This document shows, one piece after another, positions 10,770-22,640 of a DNA stretch of 64,000 nucleotides (position 1 is its first letter; each line of letters opens with the position of its first letter). The notes under the pieces are model-generated. The model was not told the DNA's origin, ran no database searches, and saw only the letters and a list, made by a program, of their open reading frames with translations. Source of the DNA: Philonthus cognatus (Eukaryota > Arthropoda > Insecta > Coleoptera > Staphylinidae); NCBI GenBank assembly GCA_932526585.2, contig OW052241.1:163313574-163377573 (forward strand), written 5' to 3'. The position numbers and the translations under genes were made by a program.

Positions 10770-11550
10770 CAGGGTGGGGCAGAAAAACCTATCCGATTTC
10801 AAAACGTTATAAAATTAAAACCACTCAACTTGACAAAACAATTTTTTTATTAACATATCGCAAATTTTATGCCATTTTTAAATTTAACCTTTGAAAAGCA
10901 CATCACTCAAATGTCGTCCTTGGGAGCGGGTACACTGATTTAGGCGCTCGCGGTAGCTTTCCATGACTTTCACCGTCATTTCCACAGGAATTTCTTCAAT
11001 TGCCCGAGCAATTTCCCTTCGTAAAGCAAGAAGGGTCTTTGGTCGATGCTGGAATACCTTCGATTTGAGGTAACCCCGAAGGAAGAAGTCACATAGAGTG
11101 AGATCCGGTGAGCGCGGCGGCCAGCCAATATCACCTCTCAGAGAAATGAGGCGTCCGGGAAACATTTCCCTGAGAATGTCCATTGGTCGTCGCGATGTGT
11201 GGGCGGTTGCACCATCCTGTTGAAACCACACATTTTCCACGCCATTTTCTTCCATTTTGGGTTCAAGAAAATTTTCCAGCATGAAACAATAGCGCTCGCT
11301 GTTGACCGTTACGGTTTGCCCATTTTCTTCAAAAAAATAAGGCCCCCAGACGCCTAGGCGGGAAAGAGCACACCACACAGTCACTTTTGGGCTATGGAGC
11401 GGTTTCTGATGGATTTCCTGAGGATTTTCGTCACTCCAATATCGAAAATTCTGCCTGTTTACGGCGCCACAAAGGTGAAAATGGGCTTCGTCCGTGAAGA
11501 GCACAGTATCGTCTATTGGGAGTTCGGATAGCTTTTTCTGCCCCTCCCTG
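10770..11550 (-). mobile_element. Deleted mariner/Tc1-superfamily transposon (781 bp)
   Basis: The ends CAGGGTGGGGCAGAAAAACC and, as its complement, CAGGGAGGGGCAGAAAAAGC form TIRs of about 27 bp. The element sits between TA dinucleotides (10768-10769 and 11551-11552), as expected for this superfamily. It encodes only the catalytic half of a transposase. Relatives are about 1.3 kb, so roughly the 5' 500 bp, including the DNA-binding domain, is missing. Confidence 0.9.
10884..11504 (-). pseudogene. Mariner-type transposase, catalytic domain only
   Basis: The 206-residue frame holds all three catalytic regions: LFTDEAHFHL (first Asp), VWFQQDGATAHTS (second Asp) and GWPPRSPDLTLCDFF (third Asp, about 36 residues after the second). 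DENPQEIHQKPLHSPKVTVW is typical of insect DDE_3-type mariner transposases. There is no helix-turn-helix N-terminus: the frame runs back straight into the TIR, so this is a truncated, non-autonomous copy although this domain is open throughout. The apparent start Met at 11504 is only the first Met after the truncation. Confidence 0.9.
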
Positions 11551-11552
11551 TA

Positions 11553-12059
11553 TATAACTTAGCTAGCTCAGAAATAAATGACAATTGCTGTAGGTTGGCA
11601 GACGATAACATTGCTTTTGGGTTAGTTTTTATTGCCAATAACGTTTTTTTTTGTTTTACGAATAGCATTACTAATGATTTTTTTGTAGAAATATAGAATC
11701 TAGAGAAAATTTGTGTGAACGAATTTATTTCTAACTTGGAAGAAATATACCAACGGTGAAGTTATTGCTAATTTTAGAGGCAAGATATTATGAATTTCTA
11801 TCATTTATCGGGTTCTCAAGAAATGGGAAGCAGGTCTGTCTGTAAAAGCGCTGTCAAAAATGGCTAGACCTCTGATCTTAAGCAAGTAATAGCAAAACAA
11901 CGATAAATCGTGTAGGCCAAGCTTCGTTCGAAGTTGAGAAAAATTAAGGAACATGAAGATTGTCAACATTTAGAAGAAAATATCAATAGCGGTTTCCCCA
12001 TTTGCCCATTTAAAACCCCTCCCCTCTCCTGATAATCTCTCTAAATAATGCTTTGCAGA
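11553..12059. other. AT-rich spacer, nothing recognised
   Basis: No coding or structural feature identified. Confidence 0.4.
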
Positions 12060-13950
12060 ATATACGAACAAATATTAGAGTATTATAAAAAACCCAATTA
12101 TCCAATTCTTCTTTTAACTTTCAGCCCGTAAGTGAAGAATCAATTAGTGAAATTCTAAATAACATAAAAAGTAATGCAATCGGTTGTGATGGCATTGGTA
12201 TCAAAATGATACAATATTGTTGTCCGCATATTTTGCCACAGATCATTGATATAGTAAATATGTGTTTAGAGAAAGGTGAGTTTCCGGCACTTTGGAAAGA
12301 GGCTATAGTTACCCCAATGCCTAAAATAAAAACCCCCCTTCAGTTCAAGGATCTGCGTCCTATTAGTGTGCTCCCAGTTATGTCCAAAATCTTAGAGAAA
12401 GTTGTTGACCTTCAGTTAAGAGATTACATCGCTTCTATTAACCTCTTACCTCTAACACAATCAGGTTTTCGCCCTAAGTATAGTTGCACAACCGCATTGT
12501 CTAATATGTGTGACAACATTATTAGAGCTACGGATAATGGCATGCTTTCTGTGATTGTATTGCTAGATTATAGCAAAGCATTTGATACAATCGATCACGA
12601 TACGATGCTACTTATCCTAAGGCATATTGGGCTAGCTGAAGTGCCTGTAACTTTTTTCAAAAATTACTTAAGAAATCGCACTCAGCGGGTTAAAGTCGAA
12701 GAAAATCTCTCGAATAGCCTACTAGTTCCCTCAGGTGTGCCCCAGGGATCCATTTCGGGACCCCTGTTATTTTAAATATATTCTTCCTTTCTTCATAAAT
12801 CTATTAAATTCTGCGAAACCCACTCCTATGCCGATGATACTCAGCTGCTTTATTCTTTTCATAGCTGCAATACAGTGTTAGCGTGTAGTCAAGTCAATGA
12901 AGACATTTCAAATTTAGTTAAAGCCTCAACAGAACATAGTCTCAATGTTAATCCTGACAAATCGAAATTAATTGTCTGCGGCCCAAAAAAAGCTAGAGAA
13001 CGCCTTATGCAAAACAATTTATTCAGAGTAACAATCAATAATACTGTGCTTCCATATAGCAATGAAGTCAAGAGTCTAGGGGTTACCATTGACGACAGGT
13101 TTCGCTTCAAATCACATGTAAATCAATGTATTAGAAATGCCTATAGTAACTTAAAAAATTTATACAGTAATCGCTGCCTCTTATCTATCCGATCATAAAA
13201 AAAATGTTGTGCGAGTCGCTCGTCTTATCACATTTCCACTTTGCGGATGTCCTCTATGATCCATGTATTGATTGCGTAGATATTATGCGAATACAAAGAG
13301 TGCAAAATGCATGTATGCGCTTTATTTTTGGAATAAGGAAGCATAACAGAATTGGTCATATACTCACGGATCTAAATTGGTTAAATATGAAGAACAGAAG
13401 ATATTTACATAGTGCGTGCTTATTTCAATCTATTATAATTAATAAAAAGCCGCCCTACCTCTACAATAAAATAAAGTTTCGCACAGACGTTCATAGTCTT
13501 AATATTAGGTTTAAGGGAACACTAACACCCCCAAAATTTCGTTCAGCTCTTTTTATGCGAACGTACTCCTATGTAATTACAAAAATATATAATAACATCC
13601 CAGGTAACTTTAAGACTATGAACGTCCCACTTTTCAAATCTAGACTCAGAACTTATATTCAGCAACACGGTTAATACTGCTGTGTAATCCAAAATATATT
13701 ATTCGTTTCTTCAATTTTTATTTCTAATGATTTTTATTTACTTTTTTTTTGTTGTATTGAATCCATCACATTTGTTACGGTAATTTATTGGTTGAATGGA
13801 AGATCAGCCGCACTTCGGTTGCGCTGAATTCATACCTTTTTATTTTCCGCCTGGTAGGATCATTTTGTGAAATATTCATTGTAATGTTAGTTGCAATGAT
13901 GTAAACAACCTGTTGATTTTACTTGGCGAAAATAAATAAAACTTAAAAAT
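12060..13950 (+). mobile_element. LINE (jockey/CR1-like), 5'-truncated
   Basis: The RT frame begins by about 12128 (open without a stop from slightly further upstream) and runs in three frames to 13674. A ~270-bp 3' UTR follows and ends in AAAATAAATAAAAC at 13930-13943. The endonuclease part is absent, as expected from 5' truncation during integration. It is separate from the left-edge LINE: motif residues differ throughout. Confidence 0.85.
12128..13674 (+). pseudogene. Reverse transcriptase pseudogene
   Basis: 12128-12775 carries FKDLRPISVLPVMSKILEKV, QSGFRPKYSCTTAL, VLLDYSKAFDTIDHD (motif A, catalytic Asp) and SGVPQGSISGPLLF. The frame ends in a stop right after this; the next motif, YADDTQ (catalytic box), is read in another frame at about 12826-12843. 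Frames 12875-13198 (VNPDKSKLIVCG, VKSLGVTIDD) and 13204-13674 (FADVLYDP, IQRVQNACMRFIFG) complete the thumb and C-terminus. At least two frameshifts and one stop make it inactive, but all catalytic residues remain. Confidence 0.88.
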
Positions 13951-13951
13951 A

Positions 13952-14067
13952 TATTATTTGAAATAAAACAACGCAGTTGGGAGGGTTTCACTTTTATTGT
14001 TGAACACTGCAGTGTTCAACAATAAAAGTGGAACCCTCCCAACTGCGTTGTTTTATTTCAAATAATA
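13952..14067. mobile_element. 116-bp fold-back element
   Basis: Near-perfect palindrome centred on CTGCAG at 14008-14013. The arms start TATTATTTGAAATAAAACAA and end in the complement, with a single 1-base slip near GGGTTTC/GGAACCC. It is inserted right at the LINE tail. There is no coding capacity; this is a palindromic MITE type. Confidence 0.85.
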
Positions 14068-14510
14068 TTATGGAGTTTCATCATGTATCCGCCTCATCAA
14101 TTAAATATTAAAAATATATAACATTTTATATTAGTAAAGTTTTTGTATTTGATATAAAACCATAATAAAGTTTGTTTCTCCTTACTTTATTGTTGTAAAT
14201 ATTATTTCTGAACAATACATTCATATTCTAAATTAATCTTTGAGTCGATGCCCGTATTTTTTGCCTCCGCATTTCGAAACTTTATCAATCTAACAATTAC
14301 CAAGGAGCGTATTAATAATTCAATTTAATGATCGCATTGCATGCGGCACAAAGTTTTATTTTTCAATAGTTTCGACGGTAAACGCGCTACCTTGTAAATG
14401 GGACACGGAATCTGATTTTACTTTTCTCTGGCCCAAGTATTATTATTATTGATGTTTGTTGTGCCTAGCATTCGTGTGCTCATTTATAAAATATCCTATC
14501 GCTAAGTAAA
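14068..14510. other. Non-repetitive AT-rich DNA
   Basis: No gene or repeat recognised. Confidence 0.35.
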
Positions 14511-14518
14511 CTTCTTGT

Positions 14519-14732
14519 GTAAAGGGTTAATGAATTTTGTACATTAACCCTTTCAGCAGGGTTTTACACAGATATACTAAGTTAAAAATCCTGCAAATTT
14601 GGATTAATTGGACGTAAAAAAGTTTCGCTTCAAAAAATCCCCAGTATATAAAATTAGTATCTATTTTATATACCGGAGATTTTTCGAAGCGAAGCATTAC
14701 GTCCGATTAAACCAAATTTGTAGGATTTTTTA
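14519..14732. repeat. Imperfect inverted repeat / fold-back element
   Basis: The left arm (14585-14660, AAAAATCCTGCAAATTTGG and GGACGTAA...TTTCGCTTC) pairs with the right arm (14661-14730, GAAGCGAAGCATTACGTCC and CCAAATTTGTAGGATTTTT). A separate small stem, AAGGGTTAATG/CATTAACCCTT, lies at 14523-14550. A decayed MITE is the simplest reading. Confidence 0.7.
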
Positions 14733-14839
14733 AACCTAATTTGAATTAAAATCTAACAAATATATTTATTTTTGCTAAGATTTAATTCTGAATTATAAAT
14801 ATACATACCTAATCAGTGCATTTTAAACTTCAATTTAAA

Positions 14840-15500
14840 TCAGTGTCTTATACGCGTGGCGCATGAAGTAACATTTCGAGTTTAGAAAAGCCTAGAAAAT
14901 TTGTCTCGGGTCGCTGCGCGACCCTCGACAAATTTTCACGGGGCTTTTCTAAACTCGAAATTTTACTTCATGCTTAGTCTGGGAGTGGAAAACACTCGTT
15001 AAAAGTTTCAAATTAAGGTCTTTTGAAAAACAACGGATGTCGATAAATGTACAGCTTATGCATATGTTTACCTAAAATAAAATGATCACGTTGTTTTTTT
15101 TTTACAAGAGTTCAATTTGAAGCTATAAACGAGTGTTTTCCACTCCCAGACTAAGCATGAAGTAAAATTTCGAGTTTAGAAAAGCCCCGTGAAAATTTGT
15201 CGAGGGTCGCGCAGCGACCCGAGACAAATTTTCTGGGCTTTTCTAAACTCGAAATTTTACTTCATGCGCCACACGTACTAAACGAAAATATTGTGAATTT
15301 ATGTATATTTGAACCTCACTTGAAATCAGTGTAGTAAACGCGTGGCGCATGAAGTAAAATTTCGAGTTTAGAAAAGCCCAGAAAATTTGTCTCGGGTCGC
15401 TGCGCGACCCTCGACAAATTTTCACGGGGCTTTTCTAAACTCGAAATTTTACTTCATGCTTAGTCTGGGAGTGGAAAACACTCGTTTAAAGCTTAAAATT
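14840..15500. repeat. Hairpin repeat cluster 3: three copies, alternating orientation
   Basis: Hairpins at 14861-14973, 15155-15267 and 15347-15459, all with the GGGTCGCTGCGCGACCC core type. The spacers repeat those of the 54.5-55.9 kb cluster (AACAACGGATGTCG block between TGGGAGTGG sides; TTTGAACCTCACTTGAAATC between GCGTGGC sides). The same alternating unit therefore occurs at distant sites. Confidence 0.9.
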
Positions 15501-15991
15501 GAACTCTTTTAAAGAACAACAAATGTACAGGATGTGCATATGTAATATATGCATACTGAAAAAAAAATAAATTCTGTATGTCATTTCAGAAATCAAATAA
15601 TTGTATTTTATTATATGTAGAAGCATACATTTTTTCGCTGTATAAAATATATTATATTTCAATAATAATATGAAATGCAACAGCCTCATATTTGAATTTA
15701 CGTTATGAAATTTAAAAATTTACATGATATTAATTATAAGCAATCTTAGGAATCCCCATTTACGAATTTTTACTAATATTCGATACTTTATTTAGCTTTT
15801 GGCCAGCTTTTTGTACATTTTAACCACTGTGCGTTGGCCTTTTTTCATCATCAATTTCTAACGAGTGTTTCCTAATTAGGACTTTATGTTATTCATTCTG
15901 TTGGAATTAAATTATCTGCTTTGGTCGGATTATTAAATCTGTTGAAAAATCTAGTTTTGCACAAGGCGTGTAAGACTAAGAATAGTTCATC
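15501..15991. other. AT-rich spacer, nothing recognised
   Basis: Only low-complexity AT sequence and a hairpin flank (AAAAAATAAATTCTGTATGT near 15560). Confidence 0.4.
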
Positions 15992-16002
15992 AATGTCTGA
16001 AT

Positions 16003-16354
16003 TGAAAAGAATCGCACTTTTAATGTTTGAAGTATTCTGCAACCAAGAATTGGCAATTTCATTTATACTTTTGTTTGAACGGTAACGTGACGCCAGTCTA
16101 AGGTGTCAAATTGTTTAGAGGGAATGGCAAAGCTATACTGATGAGAGATAAATCTCGAAACGCGTCTATAGATGGCCTGAATAATTTGACCCAAATTGTT
16201 ACCTTTACTGTACGTAACAGCAAACACTGGTTGTATAATTCAATGTCCGTCGGGGTAATAGCTCGGGAAGTAGCTGTTTTAATAAGTGTTTGATATAGTC
16301 TTTGTAAGACTAACTTTTTGTAGATTGCGAAAAGAATCGCACTTTTAATGTTTG
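16003..16354 (+). mobile_element. 352-bp hammerhead-ribozyme retroelement (retrozyme-like)
   Basis: Flanked by a perfect 11-bp duplication AATGTCTGAAT (15992-16002 and 16355-16365), so this is a discrete insertion. The first and last ~26 bp are direct repeats (AAAAGAATCGCACTTTTAAT region at ~16006 and ~16330), leaving a unit of about 325 bp. A type I hammerhead motif lies in the middle. Non-coding elements with a hammerhead, copied from circular RNA and mobilised by another retroelement's enzyme, are known as retrozymes; Penelope-like elements carry the same ribozymes in animals. Ends overlapping by 26 bp fit slightly-more-than-one-turn copying of a 325-nt circle. Minus-strand open frames across it are chance. 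Confidence 0.75.
16124..16177 (+). ncRNA. Type I hammerhead ribozyme, intact core
   Basis: Core CTGATGA at 16138-16144; stem II GAGA (16145-16148) with TCTC (16153-16156) around a TAAA loop; GAAA at 16157-16160; then the self-complementary ACGCGT (16160-16165) and cleavage triplet GTC (16164-16166). Stem I: CTATA (16133-16137) pairs with TATAG (16167-16171), then GGC with GCC beyond an internal loop. Helix III is too short to fold alone, but the palindromic ACGCGT would pair between two molecules, as in known minimal dimeric hammerheads. Cleavage is predicted after C16166. Seen: all conserved core bases. Inferred: activity. Confidence 0.85.
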
Positions 16355-16365
16355 AATGTCTGAAT

Positions 16366-17200
16366 AAATCAATCAGCATTATAAGAAGCAACAAATTCCA
16401 ACTCCTTATCAAAACCCAAAACATAATGAAGATCCATTCCCCGAAGCGAGGTGTTAATATCCTAAAAGCTGCACACATATCAATTCCCTCAACTCGCCCC
16501 CCTTTAGGCGAAGTCTGAGAAAACTAGCCCCATTTTCCCTTTAATTATTCCTCGAGGTTATCCGTCCGGGAATCTTCGCGTGAAATTTATGAAATACGGC
16601 GCACGGGGCCAATTTATTACACGGCCAGATGAGGAAGCGGCGTATTAAAAAGAAAATAAAGACCGAGCTGAACGATTAAAGGGGCTTATCATTGTTCCGT
16701 GCCGTGTTTTACATTTTATTAAGTCGACTGCGAGCATTCATCTTGGCCGTTCTGAAGGCGAAATAAAAATTAATAAGAACCCCGGCAATCGGCATTCATC
16801 ACCCCGTAACTGTCTCGCCGAGTAAAAAATAAATGTGTATAATATATCGCGGGGATGATTAATTCTTGCGTATTTTTCATGCTCAGGTCGGACGTAAGGG
16901 TGGTTTAATTAATAGAGCAAGGAAATTCGTTTTGTACCGTGTGCGATAATAAGGGTTTTGAATAAGATCGATTCAGTTCGTTGAAAATGAAACAATTGGA
17001 CGGGAATTGCTTTCATTTACATTTATTTATCGCGGAAACTTAGCTGACTTCTAATTTAATATACTCTAAACATTTTACGAAGGCTATTTATCATATTTTA
17101 AATGAAAATTTACTACGAGACGTTAAATTCAGAAAGTAGATTGCATTGGTTTGTAAAGCTTTGTATTCATGAACGTTTTATAATTACAATATTTTTACTT
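16366..17200. other. GC-balanced unique island (possible conserved regulatory DNA)
   Basis: From ~16490 to ~16950 composition rises to near 45% GC with no repeats, and short TAATTA/ATTA motifs recur (TTAATTAATAG, TAATTC). No long reading frame or splice pair was found. Such islands standing out of AT- and TE-rich DNA are typical of conserved non-coding elements in insect introns. This is an inference from composition only. Confidence 0.35.
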
Positions 17201-17204
17201 GAGT

Positions 17205-17540
17205 CTCACAGGACAGTTTCCGGATCTCACAATTCGATGACTCGCTTAATGGCTCTTGCGAATGAATATTGTGCCCATCCATGGTTTGACCTTTTCAACA
17301 CAACTCTATCTAATTTAAAGTTTAGGCTAAAACGTCATTTCTAGTTTGTGCAATTTATGTTATTTCTATGATTTATGTTATTCAATTTATGTTATTTCTA
17401 TAATTACTATATATACACGCACAATTACGTCGATTAGCTGTTATATTTGATTTTTATATATTTTTTTTAATTAATTATATTACGTTGTAATTTTATGTAC
17501 AAATGGTGTTTACCGTAAATAAATTTACTTTACTTTACTA
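17205..17540 (+). mobile_element. Short 3' LINE fragment
   Basis: 17213-17344 encodes SMTRLMALANEYCAHPWFDL and LSNLKFRLKRHF then stop, the C-terminal end of CR1/jockey-like RTs (compare SRFMRTANTLSVHPNFDIFN at 28.7 kb). About 190 bp of AT-rich 3' UTR follow, ending in TAAATAAATTTACTTTACTT. It is a severely 5'-truncated insertion next to the satellite array. Confidence 0.75.
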
Positions 17541-17544
17541 CTGA

Positions 17545-20500
17545 AACAATCTCCAGTATGATACAGAAGAACGATTTTAATTTTAAGTTTAATCGATAGT
17601 TTTTGAGATATTTGCATCTAAAAGACAAAAAGTATATTTGCGACTCAAATTTTATGGATTACAAACATTAAAAAAATCATAACTTTAAAAACTCGCATTA
17701 AACGTTTATGAAATTTTGTGAGTATGTTAAGGAAACAATATTCTCTCGGATTGCGTACAAATTGAAAAATACCCCATTGATAGTTTTTTAATTATTACCA
17801 CCTAAAAGGTAAAAACTGTGTTTTTGAATCAAATTTTATGGATTACAAAAATTTAAAAAATCATAACTTTAAAAATTCGTGTGAGATCTTTATGAAATTT
17901 TGTGAGTATGCTGAGAAAACATTTTTCTTTCGGATTTTGTAAAAATTAAAAAATACCCCACTGATAGTTTTTTAATTAACTTCATCTAAAAGTCAAAAAG
18001 GGTGTATGAATCAAATTTTATGGTTCAAAAAATTTAAAAATCATAACTTTAAAAATTCGGGTAAAATCTTTATGAAATTTAGTTAGTATGCTAAGAAAAG
18101 ATTATTCTTTTGGATTCTGTGAAAATTGAAAAATACCCCATCGATAGTTTTTGAGTGACTTCCAACTAAAAGTCTGAAAGTGTGTTTTTGAATCTAATTC
18201 TATGGATTACATAGATTTAAAAAATCATAACTTTTAAAATGCTTTATAAAAATTTGTGAGTATATTAAGAAAACATTATTCATTTAGATTGTGTAAAAGT
18301 TGAAAAATACTTTGTCGATGGTTTTTGTGTTATTTCCATCTAAAAGTCAAAAAGTGTGTTTTTGAATCAAATTACATGGATGACAAAAGTTTAAAAAAAT
18401 CATAACTCTAAAAATTTGAGTAAGATCTTAGTAAAACTTCGTAGGTATGTTAAGAAAACATTATTCTTTTGGATTATGTAAAAATTGAAAAATACTCTAT
18501 CGATGGTTTTTGAGTTATCTCCATCTAGAAGTCAAAAAGTGTGAGATCGTTTATATTTTGTGAGTATGTTAAGAAAACATTATTCTTTCAGATTGTGTGA
18601 AATACTTTTTGAGTTCTTTCTATCTAAAAGTCAAAAAGTGTGTTTTTGAATCAAATTTTATGGATTCGAAAAATTAAAAAAATCATAGCTTTGAAAATTC
18701 GGGTGATATTTTTATGAAGTTTTGTGAGTATGTTGATAAAACATTATTCTTTTGGATTGTGTGAAAATTAAAAAATACCCCATTGATTGTTTTTGAGTTA
18801 TTTCCATCTAGAAGTTAAAACTGTGTTTTTGAATAAAATTTTATGGACTACACAAATTTAAAAATCATAACTTTAAAAATTCGTGTGAAATATTTGTGAA
18901 ATTTTGTGAGTATGTTAAGAAAACATTATTCTTCGGGATTATGTAAAAATAAAAAAATACGCTATCGATGGTTTTTAAGTTATTTCCATCTAAAAGTCAA
19001 AAGGTTTGTTTTTAATCAAATTTTATGAATGACAATAATTTAAAAAAATCATAACACTAAAAATTTGAGTGAGATCTTTATGAAATTTTGTAAGTATGTT
19101 ATGAAAACATTATTCTGTCAGATTGTGTGAAAATTGAAAAGTCATTTATCGAATGTTTTTGAGTTATTTCCATCTAAAAGTCAAAACGTGTGTTTTTGAA
19201 TGAAATTTTAGAGATTATAAAAATTAACAAAATCATAACTTTAAAAATCCAGGTGGGATCTTCATGAAATTTTGTAAGTATATTAAGAAAAAATCTTTCG
19301 GACTGTGTGAAAAATACCCTATCGATAGTTTATGAGTAATTTCCATCTAAAAGTCAAAAAGTGTGTTTTTAAATCAAATATTATTCATTACAAAAATAAG
19401 AAAAACCATAACTTTAAAAACTCTAGTGAGATCTTTGTGAAATTTTGTAGGTATGTTAAGAAACCATTATTCTTTCGGAATATGTAAAAATTAAAAAATA
19501 CGCTACTGTTAGTTTTCGAGTTATTTCCATTTAAAGATCAAAAAGTGTGTTTTTGAATCAAACTTTATTGATTACAAAAGTTTAAAAAATCATAACTTTA
19601 AAAATTCGAGTAAAATCTTTATAAAATTTCATGAGTATGTTAAAAAAACATTATTCTTTCGAAATATATAAATAATAACAAATACCCTACCAATGGTTTT
19701 TGAGTTATTTCCATTTAAAGATCAAAAAGTGTGATTTTGAATCAAATTTTATTGATTACAAAAATTAGAAAAACCATAACTTTAAAAACTCTAGTGAGAT
19801 CGTTGTAAAATTTTGTAAGTATGTTAAGAAAACATTATTCTTTCGGAATATGTATAAATTAGAAAATACGCTACCGTTAGTTTTCGAATTATTTAAAGAT
19901 CAAAAAGTGTGTTTTTGAATCAAATTTGATTGTTTACAAAAATTAGAAAAATTATAACTTTATAAACTCTAGTGAGATTTTTTTGAAATTTTGTAAGTAT
20001 GTTAAGAAAACATTATTATTTTGGAATATATAAAAATTAAAAAATACCCTACCGTTAGTTTTTGAGTTATTTCCATTTAAAGATCAAGAAGTGTGTTTTT
20101 GAATCAAATTTTATTGATTACAAAAATTAAGAAAATAATAACTTTACAAATTCGAGTAAAATCTTTATGAAATTTCATGAGTATGTTAAAAAAACATTAT
20201 TATTTTGAAATATATAAAAAATACCCTACCAATTGTTTTCGAGTTATTTCCATTTAAAGATCAAAAAGTGTGTTTTTGAATCAAATTTTATTGATTACAA
20301 AAATTAGAAAAATGATAACTTTAAAAACTCTAGTGATATCTTTGTAAAATTTTGTAAGTATGTTAAGAAAATATTATTCTTTCGGAATATATAAAAATGA
20401 AAAAATACCCTACCGTTAGTTTTCCAGTTATTTCCATTTAAAGATCAAGAAGTGTGTTTTTGAATCAAATTTTATTGATTACAAAAATTAGAAAAATCAT

Positions 20501-22640
20501 AACTTTAAAAATTGTAGTGAAATCTTTGTAAAATGTTAGTATGTTAGTATGTTAAGAACATATTATTGTTTCGGAATATGTAAAAATTAAAAAATTCCCT
20601 ACCGATAGTTTTCGAGTTATTTCCATTTAAAGATCAATAAGTGTGTTTTTGAATCAAATTTTATTGATTACAAAAATTAGAAAAACCATACCTTTAAAAA
20701 CTCTAGTGAGATTTATGTGAAATTTTGTGAGTATGTTAAGAAACCATTATTCTTTCGGAATATGTAAAAATTTAAAAAATACCCAACCGATAGTTTTAGA
20801 GTTATTTCCATTTAAAGATAAAAAAGTGTGTTTTTGAATCAAGTATTATTGATTACAAAATTGATTAGAAAAATCATAACTTCAAAAACTCTAGTGAGAT
20901 ATTTGTAAAATTTTGTGGGTATATTAAAAAAATAATATTCTAGCAGAATATATAAAAATTAAAAAATACCCTACTGATAGTTTTCGAGTTATTTCCATTT
21001 AAAGATCAAGAAGTGTGTTTTTGAATAAAATTTTATTGATTATAAAAATTAGAAAAATCATAACTTAAAAAACTCTAGTGAGATCTTTGTAAAATTTTAT
21101 GAGTATGTTAAGAAAATATTATTCTTTCGGAGTATGTAAAAATTAAAAATACCCTACCGATAGTTTTCAAATCATTTCCATTTAAAGATCAAGAAGTGTG
21201 TTTTTGAATCAAATTTTATTGATTATAAAAATTAGAAAAATCATAACTTAAAAAACTCTAGTGAGATCTTTGTAAAATTTTATGAGTATGTTAAGAAAAT
21301 ATTATTCTTTCGGAGTATGTAAAAATTAAAAATACCCTACCGATAGTTTTCAAATCATTTCCATTTAAAGATCAAGAAGTGTGTTTTTGAATCAAATTTT
21401 ATTGATTATAAAAATTAGAAAAATCATAACTTAAAAAACTCTAGTGAGATCTTTGTAAAATTTTGTGAGTATGTTAAAAGAACATTATTCTTTCGGAGTA
21501 TGTAAAAATTAAGAAATACCCTACCGATAGATTTCGAGTTATTTCCATTTAAAGATCAAAAAGTGTGTTTTTGAATCAAGTTTTATTAATTACAAAAATT
21601 TGAAAAATCATAACTTTAAAAACTCTAGGGAGATCTTTTTGAAATTTTGTGAGTATGTTAAAAAAACATTATTATTTCGGAATATGTAAAAATAAAAAAT
21701 ACTCTACCAATAGTTTTCGAATTATTTCCATTTAAAAATCAAAAAGTGTGTTTTTGAATCACATTTTATTGATTACAAAAATTTAAAAAAATCATAACTT
21801 TAAAAATTTAAGTAAAATCTTTATCAAATATTATGAGTATGTTAAGAAAACAATATTCTTTTGGAATATATAAAATTTAAAAAATACCCTACCGATAGTT
21901 TTCGAGTTATTTCCATTTAGAGATCAAAAAGTGTGTTATTCAATAAAATGTTATTGATTCAAAAAATTTGAAAAATCATAACTTTAAAAACACTAGTGAG
22001 ATCTTTGTGAAATTTTGTGAGTATGTTAAGAAAACATTATACTTTCGGAATATGTAAATATTAAAAAATACCCTACCGATAGTTTTCGAGTTATTTCGAT
22101 TTAAAAATCAAAAAGTGTGTTGTTGAATCAAATTTTATTGATTACAAAAATGTTAAAAATCATATATTTAATAAATCTAGTGAGATCTTTGTGAAATACT
22201 ATAAGTATGTTAAGAAAACATTATTCTTTCGGAATATGTAAAAATTAAAAAATACCCTATCGATAGTTTTCGAGTTATTTCCATTTAAAGATCAAAAAGT
22301 GTGCTTTTAAATCAAATTTTATTGATTACAAAAATTACGAGAATATTGTAAAATTGTAAAAAAAAATTATAAGTATATTAGAAAAACATAAATTTTTTGG
22401 ATTGCGCGAAAATTGAAAAATACCCCACCGATAGTTTTTGAGTTATTTTCATTTAAAGGTCAAAAATTGCGTCTTGAATTCACAATAAAATAAATTTTAT
22501 GGATTATAAAAATAAAAAAAATAAAAACTTGAAAATTTGGCAGAAGATCTATATGAAATTTTGTGAGCGTGCTAAGAAAATATTACTCTTTCGGAATTTG
22601 TTAAAAGAGAAGAAAAATCCATGAACAGTATTTGAGTAAT
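17545..22640. repeat. Satellite array A, ~180-bp unit, about 28 copies
   Basis: The phrase CAAAAAGTGTGTTTTTGAAT recurs about every 180 bp, with TCATAACTTTAAAAA, GAGATCTTTGTGAAATTTTG and GAGTATGTTAAGAAAACATT in constant order. Units diverge by 10-25%. Two blocks are visible: up to ~19.3 kb units carry TTTCCATCTAAAAGTC and ATGGATTAC; afterwards mostly TTTCCATTTAAAGATC and ATTGATTAC. Two consecutive units at about 21040-21400 are virtually identical, so the array still changes by local duplication. No coding. Confidence 0.95.

Noticed and set aside
16098..16478. 126-codon minus-strand frame, similar to one at 30371-30691
   Set aside because: It is antisense to the ribozyme element and shared only because that element is repeated; no known domain.
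17545..22640. CRISPR-like array
   Set aside because: Units are ~180 bp, diverged and without constant-repeat/unique-spacer structure; the DNA is animal nuclear DNA.
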